DNA of 64,000 bases from Chryseobacterium flavum (lineage in GTDB: Bacteria > Bacteroidota > Bacteroidia > Flavobacteriales > Weeksellaceae): positions 62,001 through 126,000 of the forward strand of contig NZ_QNUE01000002.1 in assembly GCF_003385595.1 (NCBI RefSeq). Reading direction: 5' to 3'. Numbering within the stretch: position 1 is the stretch's first letter; every line of letters begins with the position of its first letter. Shown piece by piece: positions 45,936 through 54,063 of this stretch. The notes beneath the pieces were generated by a model. The model searched no databases, was not told the origin of the DNA, and saw only the letters and a list, made by a program, of their open reading frames with translations. The position numbers and the translations under genes were made by a program.

Positions 45936-47294
45936 TTAAATATTAAGAGGAAAAGTAAGCAGTACAACTGTTCCTTTATTTACTGTAGAATCAATTTTCA
46001 TGGAAATATGGTGATGATCAAAGATGCTTTTTGACAATGAAAGCCCTATGCCGCTTCCTTTGATATTATCCACATTTTTTCCTCTGTAAAACGTTTCTGT
46101 AATTTTTGTCAGATCCTCTTCCGGAATTCCTCTTCCATGGTCTTTTACTTCAACTTGTAACCGACTGTTTTTTTCGGACAATATAATGGTCACTGGACCC
46201 TGAGAGTATTTTATTGCATTTTGTACAATATTGTATAAAGCGAGATAAAGCAAAGTTTCATTTCCCGGAAATTCCAGCAATGCAGGACGTGTAACATTCA
46301 GCCGGATGGCAATGCCGGATTGCTTTTCCTTTGCTTCGGATTCAAGTTTTGCATAGATCTTCCAAATAAGTTCATCTATTCTTATTTGTTTATGAGATGC
46401 TTCAAGCTTAGCCATCCCGGACATCAGTAATAGGTTATTAAGAATATTCTCGATTTCATAGACGTGGTCCAGAGATTCCTTAGCTACACTTTTATACTCC
46501 TCCGGAGTTCTGTCTTTTTGGGCAAAAACTTCAAGGTTTCCGGAAATAGCAGCCAAAGGAGTCTTGAACTCGTGGGAGACATAATTGATAAAGTTTTGTT
46601 GAAGTAACATACTTTCAGAAATCCTGCCCAGTAATTTATTATATGACTTAATCAGTTCCTCAATCTCATCATTGGTATTGGTAGAAGTGATTGCTGTAGA
46701 AATATTGTTATAATCAACTTTATTAATGCGTTCTACTACATTTGAGATCGGCTTATAAACAATTTTTGACAAATACCTGCTGAGAAAGTAAATGACCAGC
46801 AGCCCGATCACAAGGACTGACAGCATAATAACAGAAAGCCGGATCATCTGGGAACGGAAAGAATCATTGGATGATTTTACAAACACCACAAAATCCCCCT
46901 GATTATCAGGATAAAATATTCCGTAATAAAAACTGTTGTCAGACATAAACTGCACACCTTTATTATTCCTTGCAATCTGCAGATGGCGGAGTTTTATATT
47001 GGGATCGCTCAGATTCTGTCCGAATGTGACCACATTGTTCTGATTAAAAACTGCAACCCTGTTATTCTGGATCAGATAATCATACTCTTTTTTGATCTGG
47101 GCATGGCGGTCTTTAGGAAGCTCATCTTTTTCAAGATAATAGATCGCTGAAATAAGCGCTGTATTCCTCAGTTTCTCAAAATAAAATATTTTTGTGCTGT
47201 CATAATAGGCAAAAAATATTACCACAAATGTGACAATAGAAACAATGCCGAAAGAGAGGCTTGAGATAAGGGTAAATCTGTTCCTTAACGTCAT
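45936..47294 (-). CDS. Sensor histidine kinase of metal-type two-component system
   Basis: 452 residues. Two membrane spans (near residues 9-30 and 152-173) flank a periplasmic sensor, followed by a HAMP linker. The H-box is VSHEFKTPLAAISGNLEVF with His241; N-box NIVQNAIKYSQG; G1 DHGRGIPEE; G2 KGSGIGLSLSKSI. Three bp after the response regulator and directly upstream of the efflux operon, so it most likely senses a metal ion and drives efflux expression. Confidence 0.94.
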   Translation of the reverse strand: MTLRNRFTLISSLSFGIVSIVTFVVIFFAYYDSTKIFYFEKLRNTALISAIYYLEKDELPKDRHAQIKKEYDYLIQNNRVAVFNQNNVVTFGQNLSDPNIKLRHLQIARNNKGVQFMSDNSFYYGIFYPDNQGDFVVFVKSSNDSFRSQMIRLSVIMLSVLVIGLLVIYFLSRYLSKIVYKPISNVVERINKVDYNNISTAITSTNTNDEIEELIKSYNKLLGRISESMLLQQNFINYVSHEFKTPLAAISGNLEVFAQKDRTPEEYKSVAKESLDHVYEIENILNNLLLMSGMAKLEASHKQIRIDELIWKIYAKLESEAKEKQSGIAIRLNVTRPALLEFPGNETLLYLALYNIVQNAIKYSQGPVTIILSEKNSRLQVEVKDHGRGIPEEDLTKITETFYRGKNVDNIKGSGIGLSLSKSIFDHHHISMKIDSTVNKGTVVLLTFPLNI

Positions 47295-47296
47295 TT

Positions 47297-47971
47297 TCAG
47301 TCTTTGATTACATATCCGGTTCCTTTTACGGTATGGATAATTTTCTTGTCAGTCTCATCAATCTTATTCCTGATATACGAAATATACACATCCACTACAT
47401 TTGTGGCATTATCAAAATCTATTCCCCATACCTTATGCAGGATCTGGGTCCTGCTCAATACTTTGTTTTTATTTTCCATCAGGAAAGTAAAGAGCTTATA
47501 TTCAGTTGGGGAAAATTCGATCTCCTGATTATTCTGAGCAACTTTGTGAAGGTCTGTATCAATCACAATATTACCACAGGATAGCAGCTGGTTTTCTTTT
47601 TGATAGCTTAGTTTATTTCTTCTGGTTAACGCCCTGATCCTTGAAATAAGTTCCTCAAAATGGAACGGTTTAGACAAATAATCATCTGCTCCCAGATCAA
47701 GCATCTTTATTTTATCATCCGGACTGTTTAAGGCACTTAAAACAATAATCGGAGTATAAATTCCTTTAAACCTTATAATCTGGGTAAGCTGCATACCATC
47801 CAGTCCAGGCAGCATTATATCCATTAAAATAATATCAAAATCATATGTCGTAAGAAGTTCTCTGGCTTTTTCACCTGAATCAGCAAGTGTCATATTATAA
47901 CCTGCCTCAGTGAGCCCTTTAATAAGAAAGTTACTTATTCTCTGATCATCTTCTACCAACAAAATATTCAT
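47297..47971 (-). CDS. OmpR/PhoB-family response regulator
   Basis: 224 residues. The receiver domain (1-~120) has acidic residues at 8-9 (VEDD), phospho-acceptor Asp51 in IILMDIMLPGLDG and Lys near residue 101 (DDYLSKPF). The winged-helix DNA-binding domain has FSPTEYKLFTFLMENKNKV, ILHKVWGIDFDNATNVVDVY and HTVKGTGYVI. CopR/CusR-like by context. It starts the kinase/regulator pair; the efflux operon has its own promoter. Confidence 0.95.
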   Translation of the reverse strand: MNILLVEDDQRISNFLIKGLTEAGYNMTLADSGEKARELLTTYDFDIILMDIMLPGLDGMQLTQIIRFKGIYTPIIVLSALNSPDDKIKMLDLGADDYLSKPFHFEELISRIRALTRRNKLSYQKENQLLSCGNIVIDTDLHKVAQNNQEIEFSPTEYKLFTFLMENKNKVLSRTQILHKVWGIDFDNATNVVDVYISYIRNKIDETDKKIIHTVKGTGYVIKD

Positions 47972-48095
47972 AGATTCCCGAAATTTCCCATAAATATAGG
48001 TATTCTATTTTAGAAAGGGATATGACAGGAGGTCCTGGCAGATTCAAATCTCTTTCTGAACACTATTCCCTGCAGAAACTTCCGGCTTTTTTCCA

Positions 48096-48103
48096 TAATT
48101 TTG
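48096..48103 (+). promoter_or_regulatory. Promoter -7 element 4 bp before the rmuC start
   Basis: TAATTTTG followed by AGGA and the ATG at 48108. The start of transcription would fall on or beside the start codon, which suggests a leaderless mRNA. The same sequence context (CATAATTTTG-N-GGAATG) occurs at 51481. Confidence 0.6.
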
Positions 48104-48107
48104 AGGA

Positions 48108-49622
48108 ATGGAGATGACCTATTTAATTATCGGATTTATTGTTGGCGGATTGCTGGGAGCCGTTATGGTATACTTTGCCCTGAAATCTTCAACCGTTTCG
48201 AGAAGTTCTTATAATGAATTAAACAACCAGTATATTAAAATCAATTCCGATCTGGCAAATTCCGGTCTGAAGATACAGGAATTGATTCAGAAAAACGACA
48301 AAGAAAAAGAACAGAGTCTGCTTCATCAGGATCTGCTGAACGATCTTAAAAATGAATTCGCCAAAATCTCTGCTGAATATTCTTCACTGAACACTCAATT
48401 TTTGGAACTGAAGCAAACCAATTCCAAACAGACATCTTATATAGAAACGCTGATTGCAGAAAAGCAGGACATATTTGCCAAAAACTCAGAGCTTTCTGCA
48501 AAAAATGAGAGCCTCCAGAAATTATTAGTAACCCAGAAAGAAGAAATTACAAAAATTCAGGAAGATTCAAAACTTCAGTTTGAGAATCTGGCCAATAAAA
48601 TCCTGGAAGAAAAGACGGAAAAATTTACAGCTTTGAACCAGAATAATTTGAAAAATATCCTTGAACCATTTCAGGAAAAAATTACTGATTTAAAAAATAA
48701 GGTGAATGAAGCGTATGAAAAGGAAAACAAAGAACGTTTCTCCCTTGCTGAAAAGGTAAAAGAACTGGCAGAACTGAACCAGCAGATTTCCGAAGATGCC
48801 AAAAAACTTACCCGTGCTCTGAAAGGAGAAAGCAAAACCCAGGGGAACTGGGGTGAAATGATCCTGGAAAGTATTCTTGAAAAATCAGGATTGGTAAAAG
48901 GAAGGGAATATTTTCTGGAGCATGAATTGCGTGATGAAGATAATAAAGCTTTATTCTCGGAGTTTTCCGGAAAGAAAATGCGGCCTGATGCTGTGGTAAA
49001 ATACCCTGATGAAAGAAATGTTATCATTGATTCCAAAGTATCTCTTACTGCTTTCACAGAATTGGTAGATGAAACCGATGCTGATGTTTATGCAATGAAA
49101 CTGAACCAGCACCTTGGATCTATCAAGAATCATATTAATCAGCTAAGTCAAAAAGCGTACGATGACTATGGAAAATCGCTGGATTTTGTGATGATGTTTA
49201 TCCCAAGTGAACCTGCCTATATTGCAGCAATGCAGGCTGACCAAAATCTTTGGAATTATGCTTATGAAAGGAGAATCCTCTTGCTTAACCCCAGTAATCT
49301 GATTACCTCACTTAAACTGATTGCCGATCTTTGGAAACGGGAGTATCAAAACCGAAATTCTATGGAAATTGCAGAACGCGGCGCCAAACTCTATGACAAA
49401 TTTGTAGGCTTTGTGGAAAATCTGGAAAAAGTAGGTCGAAATCTTGACCAGGCCAAGAATGTATATAATGATGCCTACAAACAGCTGTACACCGGAAATG
49501 ATAATCTTGTGATTCAGACTCAAAAGCTGAAGTCATTAGGAATCAAAAACAAGAAAGATCTGCCACAGAGCCTTATTGACAACAGTAATCTTATTGAACC
49601 ATCAGAAAACGAATTCCTGTGA
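48108..49622 (+). CDS. rmuC: DNA recombination protein RmuC
   Basis: 504 residues. An N-terminal membrane span (TYLIIGFIVGGLLGAVMVYF) is followed by a long coiled coil to about residue 235 and the RmuC domain with SKTQGNWGEMILESILEKSG, PDAVVKYPDERNVIIDSKVS and FVMMFIPSEPAYIAAMQAD. The RmuC domain is a nuclease-like (PD-(D/E)XK) fold; E. coli RmuC limits inversions at short repeats. The ATG at 48108 is chosen because its distance to the promoter element equals that seen for the methyltransferase at 51495. Confidence 0.94.
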   Translation: MEMTYLIIGFIVGGLLGAVMVYFALKSSTVSRSSYNELNNQYIKINSDLANSGLKIQELIQKNDKEKEQSLLHQDLLNDLKNEFAKISAEYSSLNTQFLELKQTNSKQTSYIETLIAEKQDIFAKNSELSAKNESLQKLLVTQKEEITKIQEDSKLQFENLANKILEEKTEKFTALNQNNLKNILEPFQEKITDLKNKVNEAYEKENKERFSLAEKVKELAELNQQISEDAKKLTRALKGESKTQGNWGEMILESILEKSGLVKGREYFLEHELRDEDNKALFSEFSGKKMRPDAVVKYPDERNVIIDSKVSLTAFTELVDETDADVYAMKLNQHLGSIKNHINQLSQKAYDDYGKSLDFVMMFIPSEPAYIAAMQADQNLWNYAYERRILLLNPSNLITSLKLIADLWKREYQNRNSMEIAERGAKLYDKFVGFVENLEKVGRNLDQAKNVYNDAYKQLYTGNDNLVIQTQKLKSLGIKNKKDLPQSLIDNSNLIEPSENEFL

Positions 49623-49741
49623 AAAGATCCTTTACCCCCATCATTGCAGCAGGTTGCCTTTTCATGATCGCAGGGAATATTATACCTATAAAATCCCCTG
49701 AGCAGCCGAATACATCAAAACAGAAAGCTCCGGTTTCATAA
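49619..49741 (+). CDS. Small 40-residue membrane/secreted peptide (GTG start)
   Basis: A GTG at 49619-49621 overlaps the rmuC stop (GTGA) and opens a 40-residue frame: a basic start KRSFTPIIAAGC, a hydrophobic stretch LFMIAGNIIPI, then a Pro/Lys/Ser tail ending KAPVS. It looks like a single-span or lipoprotein-type small protein translated by coupling from rmuC. Evidence is limited to the overlap, the hydrophobic segment and its position before the LytTR gene. Confidence 0.4.
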   Translation: MKRSFTPIIAAGCLFMIAGNIIPIKSPEQPNTSKQKAPVS

Positions 49742-49751
49742 AATAGATTGT

Positions 49752-50591
49752 ATGTTTTCCTACGCATCATATCCTTATCCAAAATCCGAATCCTTCAAAG
49801 AAATTTTCGTTTCCTCTCTGGGAGCCGGACTTTCTGTATACCTGTTTCTGATTATTTTTCAGCCTTTTGGTACGGAAAACTTCCAACATCCCTACAAATT
49901 TTTACTGCTCTTCCCCTATTGTATTATTTTTGGAATCACATTTTTAATTACCAATCTTATGGTCTCCCGGTTCACCCACTGGAATATCGGAGCCGAATTC
50001 CTGAAAATAGTCATTATTTTATTCATTGGATCTGTTTTGTCCTACTTTTACAATTCTTTATTTTTAAGCCATGTAAAGCTTGAACTGGGAAATTTTTTCT
50101 ACATGTTTCTGTATTCTCTGGCAGTTGGCATCCCGATTTCTATCATATATGTTTTATCAAGATATATCTATCTAAAGAATATTTATGAAAATTCTGCGCG
50201 TGATATTTCTCAGCATATAACGGTGCCTACTACTGAACTACGACAAAATCCCTTGAAAATTTCAACACAAAGTACTGAGCTCATCATCGACGAGAATCAT
50301 TTTCTATGTATTCAGGCCATGGAAAATTATTGTATATTTTATTTTTTGGAAAATAATAATGTAAAAAAGATACTGATCAGAATAAGTCTTACCAATGCTT
50401 TGATGCAAATCGAAACAAATTTTATCAAAAAATGTCACCGTTCTTATATTGTTAATCTTGGAAGAGTAAAAAGCCTTAAAGGGAATGCCCAGGGTTATAA
50501 ATTAATTCTTACGGAAATTGATTTTGAAATTCCTGTTTCAAGAACTTTTATTTCTTCAATTATTCCTCAAATAAAACAACAGAATTCTTAA
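49752..50591 (+). CDS. LytTR-family transcriptional regulator with membrane domain
   Basis: 279 residues. Four predicted membrane spans in the first ~140 residues (GLSVYLFLIIFQPFG, FLLLFPYCIIFGITFLITNL, IVIILFIGSVLSYFYN, FLYSLAVGIPISIIYVL), then a short linker and a LytTR DNA-binding domain from about residue 172 with IQAMENYCIFYF and the signature KKCHRSYIVNL. No receiver domain or kinase is present, so it may sense a membrane signal directly. The next gene, a CPBP protease, is 91 bp downstream. Confidence 0.9.
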   Translation: MFSYASYPYPKSESFKEIFVSSLGAGLSVYLFLIIFQPFGTENFQHPYKFLLLFPYCIIFGITFLITNLMVSRFTHWNIGAEFLKIVIILFIGSVLSYFYNSLFLSHVKLELGNFFYMFLYSLAVGIPISIIYVLSRYIYLKNIYENSARDISQHITVPTTELRQNPLKISTQSTELIIDENHFLCIQAMENYCIFYFLENNNVKKILIRISLTNALMQIETNFIKKCHRSYIVNLGRVKSLKGNAQGYKLILTEIDFEIPVSRTFISSIIPQIKQQNS

Positions 50592-50682
50592 GCTTTGTTG
50601 TTCATCACTATTCTTTGCTATTCATCACAATAACTGGAAAGGAAAGATTTAAAGTCACATTTTTGCTCAAAAATTAACAGAT

Positions 50683-51474
50683 ATGAGTAAAAACATCCGC
50701 TTCTTTTTCATTTTTATTTTAGGCTTTATCAGCTATTATCTCTTTGATCTTTTTTATTTTAAAACCATTCAGAATTTCTCAAAAAATATATTCCACAGCA
50801 AAGCATTAGCTCATGTAACAGCCTATTCAGTGACTTTAATTCCATTGATAATTACCTTAAAAGTATTATTCCCCCAAAAAAACATTCTGACTCTATTTTC
50901 ATTAAACAAGCCTATTATCAAAGGATTTACACCAGCTTTTATCGGAACCCTTCCAATGCTTATCGGTTATTCAATTCATTTTAAAGCAATCAGTAGAATA
51001 AACGTTGAAACCCTGTTCATTAATACGCTATCTTCAGCATTTTTTGAAGAAATAATTTTCAGAGCCTTTCTGATCGGAATCATATATAGATTTACCCGGC
51101 TTGGTTTTTTGTCATCTGCATTATCAGGTTCTTTACTGTTTGCACAGGTACATTTATATCAAAGCCAGAACATTACAGTCCTTGCTGAGATCTTTGCTAT
51201 CACATTTTTAGGCTCCATATTCTTTGCCTGGGTATATTTTGAATCGGAATACAACTTATGGACCGCAATATTCCTTCATTTCTTTATGAATCTGTACTGG
51301 GAAATCTTCGATGTATCAGAAAATGTTTCCGGAAATCTTTATGGAAATCTTTATAAGGTATGCTCAATTGTCGTTATGATTATACTTATCATTCATTTGA
51401 AAAGGAAAAATAAATCTCCGTTTGAAATCAAATGCAAAGACCTTTTTATCAAAACCAGGGAAGTTCAATCATAA
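50683..51474 (+). CDS. CPBP family intramembrane metalloprotease
   Basis: 263 residues, about seven hydrophobic spans. The three CPBP motifs are in place: EE..FR at residues 122-127 (FEEIIFRAFLIG), FAQVH at 153-157, and HFFMN with His199 and Asn203. Family members (Rce1-like, often named CAAX-type) cut membrane or prenylated proteins and in bacteria are linked to bacteriocin self-immunity. Follows the LytTR regulator; a shared control is plausible. Confidence 0.9.
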   Translation: MSKNIRFFFIFILGFISYYLFDLFYFKTIQNFSKNIFHSKALAHVTAYSVTLIPLIITLKVLFPQKNILTLFSLNKPIIKGFTPAFIGTLPMLIGYSIHFKAISRINVETLFINTLSSAFFEEIIFRAFLIGIIYRFTRLGFLSSALSGSLLFAQVHLYQSQNITVLAEIFAITFLGSIFFAWVYFESEYNLWTAIFLHFFMNLYWEIFDVSENVSGNLYGNLYKVCSIVVMIILIIHLKRKNKSPFEIKCKDLFIKTREVQS

Positions 51475-51482
51475 ATTTTACA

Positions 51483-51490
51483 TAATTTTG
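51483..51490 (+). promoter_or_regulatory. Promoter -7 element 4 bp before the RNA methyltransferase start
   Basis: TAATTTTG followed by CGGA and the ATG at 51495, the same arrangement as at rmuC; probable leaderless mRNA. Confidence 0.6.
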
Positions 51491-51494
51491 CGGA

Positions 51495-52262
51495 ATGTTG
51501 ATAGAAAGTTTTCAAAACGATAAAATAAAAAATGTCACTAAGCTCCTTACTGACAACAGGTTTCGTAAAAAATCAAAAGTTTTTGTAGTAGAGGGCCAGC
51601 AGGAAAACGAAAGAGCCATCCAGTATGATTTTGAACCGCTGGAGTTCTTTATCTGTGAAAATATATTTAAAGGAAAGCTGCCTCTTGGGAAAATTCATTA
51701 TGTAAGTGAAAGAGTATATGAAAAAATAGCATATAGGGGAACGTCTGAAGGGATTATTGGTATTTATCAGATTAAAGAAAATGTTTTATCAGATTTCAAT
51801 CCAAAAGAAAATGCTACTGTCATTATTGTTGAAGGTATAGAAAAGCCGGGAAATCTGGGAGCTATTTTAAGAAGCTGCGAAGCTTTTGGAATAAATGCCC
51901 TTATTGTTGCGGATGGAAAAACAGACTTTTACAATCCTAATGTGATCAGATCGAGTGTTGGCTGTCTTTTCGGTATGGAAGTTTATCAGGCTGAAAATAA
52001 TGAAGTTTTTGATTTCCTACAGAAAAACAAGTTTAATATTTACACAACCCTTATGGACGAAAGTGCTGAAGATCTTTATATAAGAGATTTCAAACAGCGT
52101 TCTGCTGTATTATTCGGTACTGAACATTCAGGTTTAAGTGATTTTTGGATCGGGAAAGGTAAAAACACCCTGATCCCTATGGCCGGAAGTATTGACTCAC
52201 TGAATCTAAGCAATGCTGTAGCCATTACCTGTTATGAATCTCTGAGACAGAAAAAAGGATAA
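51495..52262 (+). CDS. TrmH-family RNA methyltransferase (SpoU fold)
   Basis: 255 residues. N-terminal substrate-binding domain (IKNVTKLLTDNRFRKKSKVF, then VVEGQQENERAIQ) and a C-terminal SPOUT knot domain with motif 1 GIEKPGNLGAILRSCEAFG, motif 2 LFGTEHSGLSDFW and motif 3 MAGSIDSLNLSNAVAITCYE. It should place a 2'-O-methyl on a ribosomal or transfer RNA using SAM, the exact site being unclear (RlmB-like or TrmH-like). Confidence 0.92.
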   Translation: MLIESFQNDKIKNVTKLLTDNRFRKKSKVFVVEGQQENERAIQYDFEPLEFFICENIFKGKLPLGKIHYVSERVYEKIAYRGTSEGIIGIYQIKENVLSDFNPKENATVIIVEGIEKPGNLGAILRSCEAFGINALIVADGKTDFYNPNVIRSSVGCLFGMEVYQAENNEVFDFLQKNKFNIYTTLMDESAEDLYIRDFKQRSAVLFGTEHSGLSDFWIGKGKNTLIPMAGSIDSLNLSNAVAITCYESLRQKKG

Positions 52263-52314
52263 TAATATTCCGTATAGAATTAATTAGGTATTACTATTTC
52301 TCTTATGAGCATAA

Positions 52315-52345
52315 AAAAACCGTTTCACAGGGTGAAACGGTTCCT
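52315..52345 (-). terminator. Terminator of the Ala-rich lipoprotein gene
   Basis: AACCGTTTCAC / GTGAAACGGTT with an AGG loop; a run of seven A on the plus strand gives a U-run for the minus-strand gene. Confidence 0.85.
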
Positions 52346-52368
52346 TTATTTTTAAGCTTATGCTAAAA

Positions 52369-52707
52369 TTATTTCTTAGCAGCGTCTTTTGCAGCATCTT
52401 TAGCAGCGTCAGCAGCTCCTTTAGCAGCATCAGCAGCTCCTTTAGCAGCGTCAGCAGCACCAGCAGCAGCATCTTTAGCAACTTCAGCTCCAGCAGCAGT
52501 AGTAGCAGCAGCAGCATCTTTAGTAGCATCTACAGCAGTAGTAGCAGCAGAATCAACAACTTTAGCAGCAGAATCAACTACAACAGCAGCAGAATCAGCA
52601 GTAGCAGCAGCAGAATCAGTAGTTCCTTCAGTAGAAGTAGCTTCAGTTTTTTTACAAGCAACTAGAGAGATTGCAGCGATAGCAGCTACGAATAATGACT
52701 TTTTCAT
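52369..52707 (-). CDS. Ala/Lys/Asp-repeat lipoprotein
   Basis: 112 residues. Lipoprotein signal (MKKSLFVAAIAAISLVAC, Cys18 followed by Lys-Lys). The mature part is almost only Ala, Asp, Lys, Thr, Val and Gly: DSAA repeats, then the repeat GAADAAKGAADAAK, ending KDAAKDAAKK. Such 7-11-residue periods give long amphipathic helices of the LEA/apolipoprotein type. It is probably an abundant envelope protein; role unknown. DNA repeats make the opposite strand open as well. Confidence 0.9.
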   Translation of the reverse strand: MKKSLFVAAIAAISLVACKKTEATSTEGTTDSAAATADSAAVVVDSAAKVVDSAATTAVDATKDAAAATTAAGAEVAKDAAAGAADAAKGAADAAKGAADAAKDAAKDAAKK

Positions 52708-52776
52708 AATAAATTAAATTTAATTTTGTTAATATTGTTTTATAAAATTTTCTTCTGTTCTGTTATTTGAACAAGA

Positions 52777-52784
52777 CAAAGGTA
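52777..52784 (-). promoter_or_regulatory. Promoter -7 element of the Ala-rich lipoprotein
   Basis: Minus-strand TACCTTTG, an exact TAnnTTTG, 69 bp before the ATG. No clear TTG upstream at the usual distance. Confidence 0.45.
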
Positions 52785-52890
52785 GAGCAGTTAGAAAATT
52801 TGTCTATGAAAAATAATTGTAATACCTTTGTAAAATAGTTTTACAAAAAAACACAACTGATAATCAACAATTTAATTATTTTTAAAAAAA

Positions 52891-54063
52891 TTGACAGATT
52901 TAGATCTACTACACTTTGAACAGCTAAAAAAGGATGTCCAGAGTCAATATTTGAAAGAATACACCCCTTCTCATGATGATATTTCAAAATGGAAGGGTAT
53001 AGATATTATATATTTCCAGGAAGACCTTCGCAAAAAAGCCAAAGGCAATATCAGCGAAAAGTCTTTTTACACCTACTTCAAAAACTCACCGGTCACTAAG
53101 CTTCCCAGAATTGACATGCTCAATTTACTCAGTATTTATGCGGGATATGACTCTTGGTATGAATTCAAAAAGCAACATCTTTTTGCAGGAGAATTATTAC
53201 AGGAAAATGAAGATCAGGAGGATGAAAATCTTCAGGAACTGGAAAAAACCGTTTCAGTGTCCCCTGAACTTCCAAAAACTGAAGTTCAGGCCAAAAAAGT
53301 TGAAATCCCAACCCCTGAAAACGGAGATTTACAAAAATCAACTACTGATAATCAAGATGTTACCATAAAAACAAATTCCTCAATAAATTCTATTGATCCT
53401 CCCGCAAAAAACTTTTTCAAAAAGAATGCATGGGCACTTGTTACTTCCGTTTTGATAGCTGTTACCGGTTTACTGGGCTTTAAAGATGTGCTATTTTCGA
53501 AAACCTACAAATACTGCTTTATAGATAAAGACCGAAGTGTAAATGTCATCAACACCCTTGACATCATGGTGATCAAAGAAAATGAATCGCCTATTATGTA
53601 TAAGATCAAACCGGGGGAATGTTTTTTATATTCTACAAAAGACAAAAATCTTAAAATGCGCATCAGCGCGCCATTCTATGAACCTCTGGAAGTTAACCGG
53701 AACCTGGAAAATGCACCTGAAGAAGAAAAGATTGAGCTTAAACCTGACGATTATAAAATGGCGGCCTATTATTTCTCGATAAAAGATGTAAAAGGAGGAA
53801 ATCCACAGGAACAGGTCGCACTGATTAAACAAAAAAGAAATCAGTTAGAAAATTTAATCAGCAATAATGCTGTGATATACCAGGTTTATGATAATGACAC
53901 TTACGGTATAGAAAGACTTGACAAACAAAAATATATTACCCTGGTGACCACTCCTACTACTTCATTAAAAAATCTTAATGTAATAGAAATGAAAAAGGAT
54001 ACTAACGGTAAGATCATATCCATCAAATTTAAAATCGCATCCACAGATGAAAAGAATAAATAA
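52891..54063 (+). CDS. Membrane protein with N-terminal helical domain, TTG start
   Basis: 390 residues from TTG at 52891; the first in-frame ATG is 75 codons later, inside a conserved part, so the TTG start is favoured. N-terminal cytosolic domain (residues ~1-90) with KSFYTYFKNSPVTKLPRIDM and LSIYAGYDSWYEFKKQH, a motif common in Bacteroidota proteins that lets a short DNA-binding-like helical domain precede a span. An acidic linker follows, then one membrane span (WALVTSVLIAVTGLLGF, residues ~182-198) and an extracytoplasmic C-terminal domain. It overlaps the next lipoprotein gene by 17 bp. Confidence 0.8.
   Translation: MTDLDLLHFEQLKKDVQSQYLKEYTPSHDDISKWKGIDIIYFQEDLRKKAKGNISEKSFYTYFKNSPVTKLPRIDMLNLLSIYAGYDSWYEFKKQHLFAGELLQENEDQEDENLQELEKTVSVSPELPKTEVQAKKVEIPTPENGDLQKSTTDNQDVTIKTNSSINSIDPPAKNFFKKNAWALVTSVLIAVTGLLGFKDVLFSKTYKYCFIDKDRSVNVINTLDIMVIKENESPIMYKIKPGECFLYSTKDKNLKMRISAPFYEPLEVNRNLENAPEEEKIELKPDDYKMAAYYFSIKDVKGGNPQEQVALIKQKRNQLENLISNNAVIYQVYDNDTYGIERLDKQKYITLVTTPTTSLKNLNVIEMKKDTNGKIISIKFKIASTDEKNK

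Noticed and set aside
52360..52665. Ser-rich open frame (101 residues) on the plus strand opposite the Ala-rich lipoprotein
   Set aside because: It mirrors the GCA/GCT repeats of the lipoprotein gene, which has a real lipobox, promoter element and terminator. The Ser/Phe composition is a by-product of the repeat.
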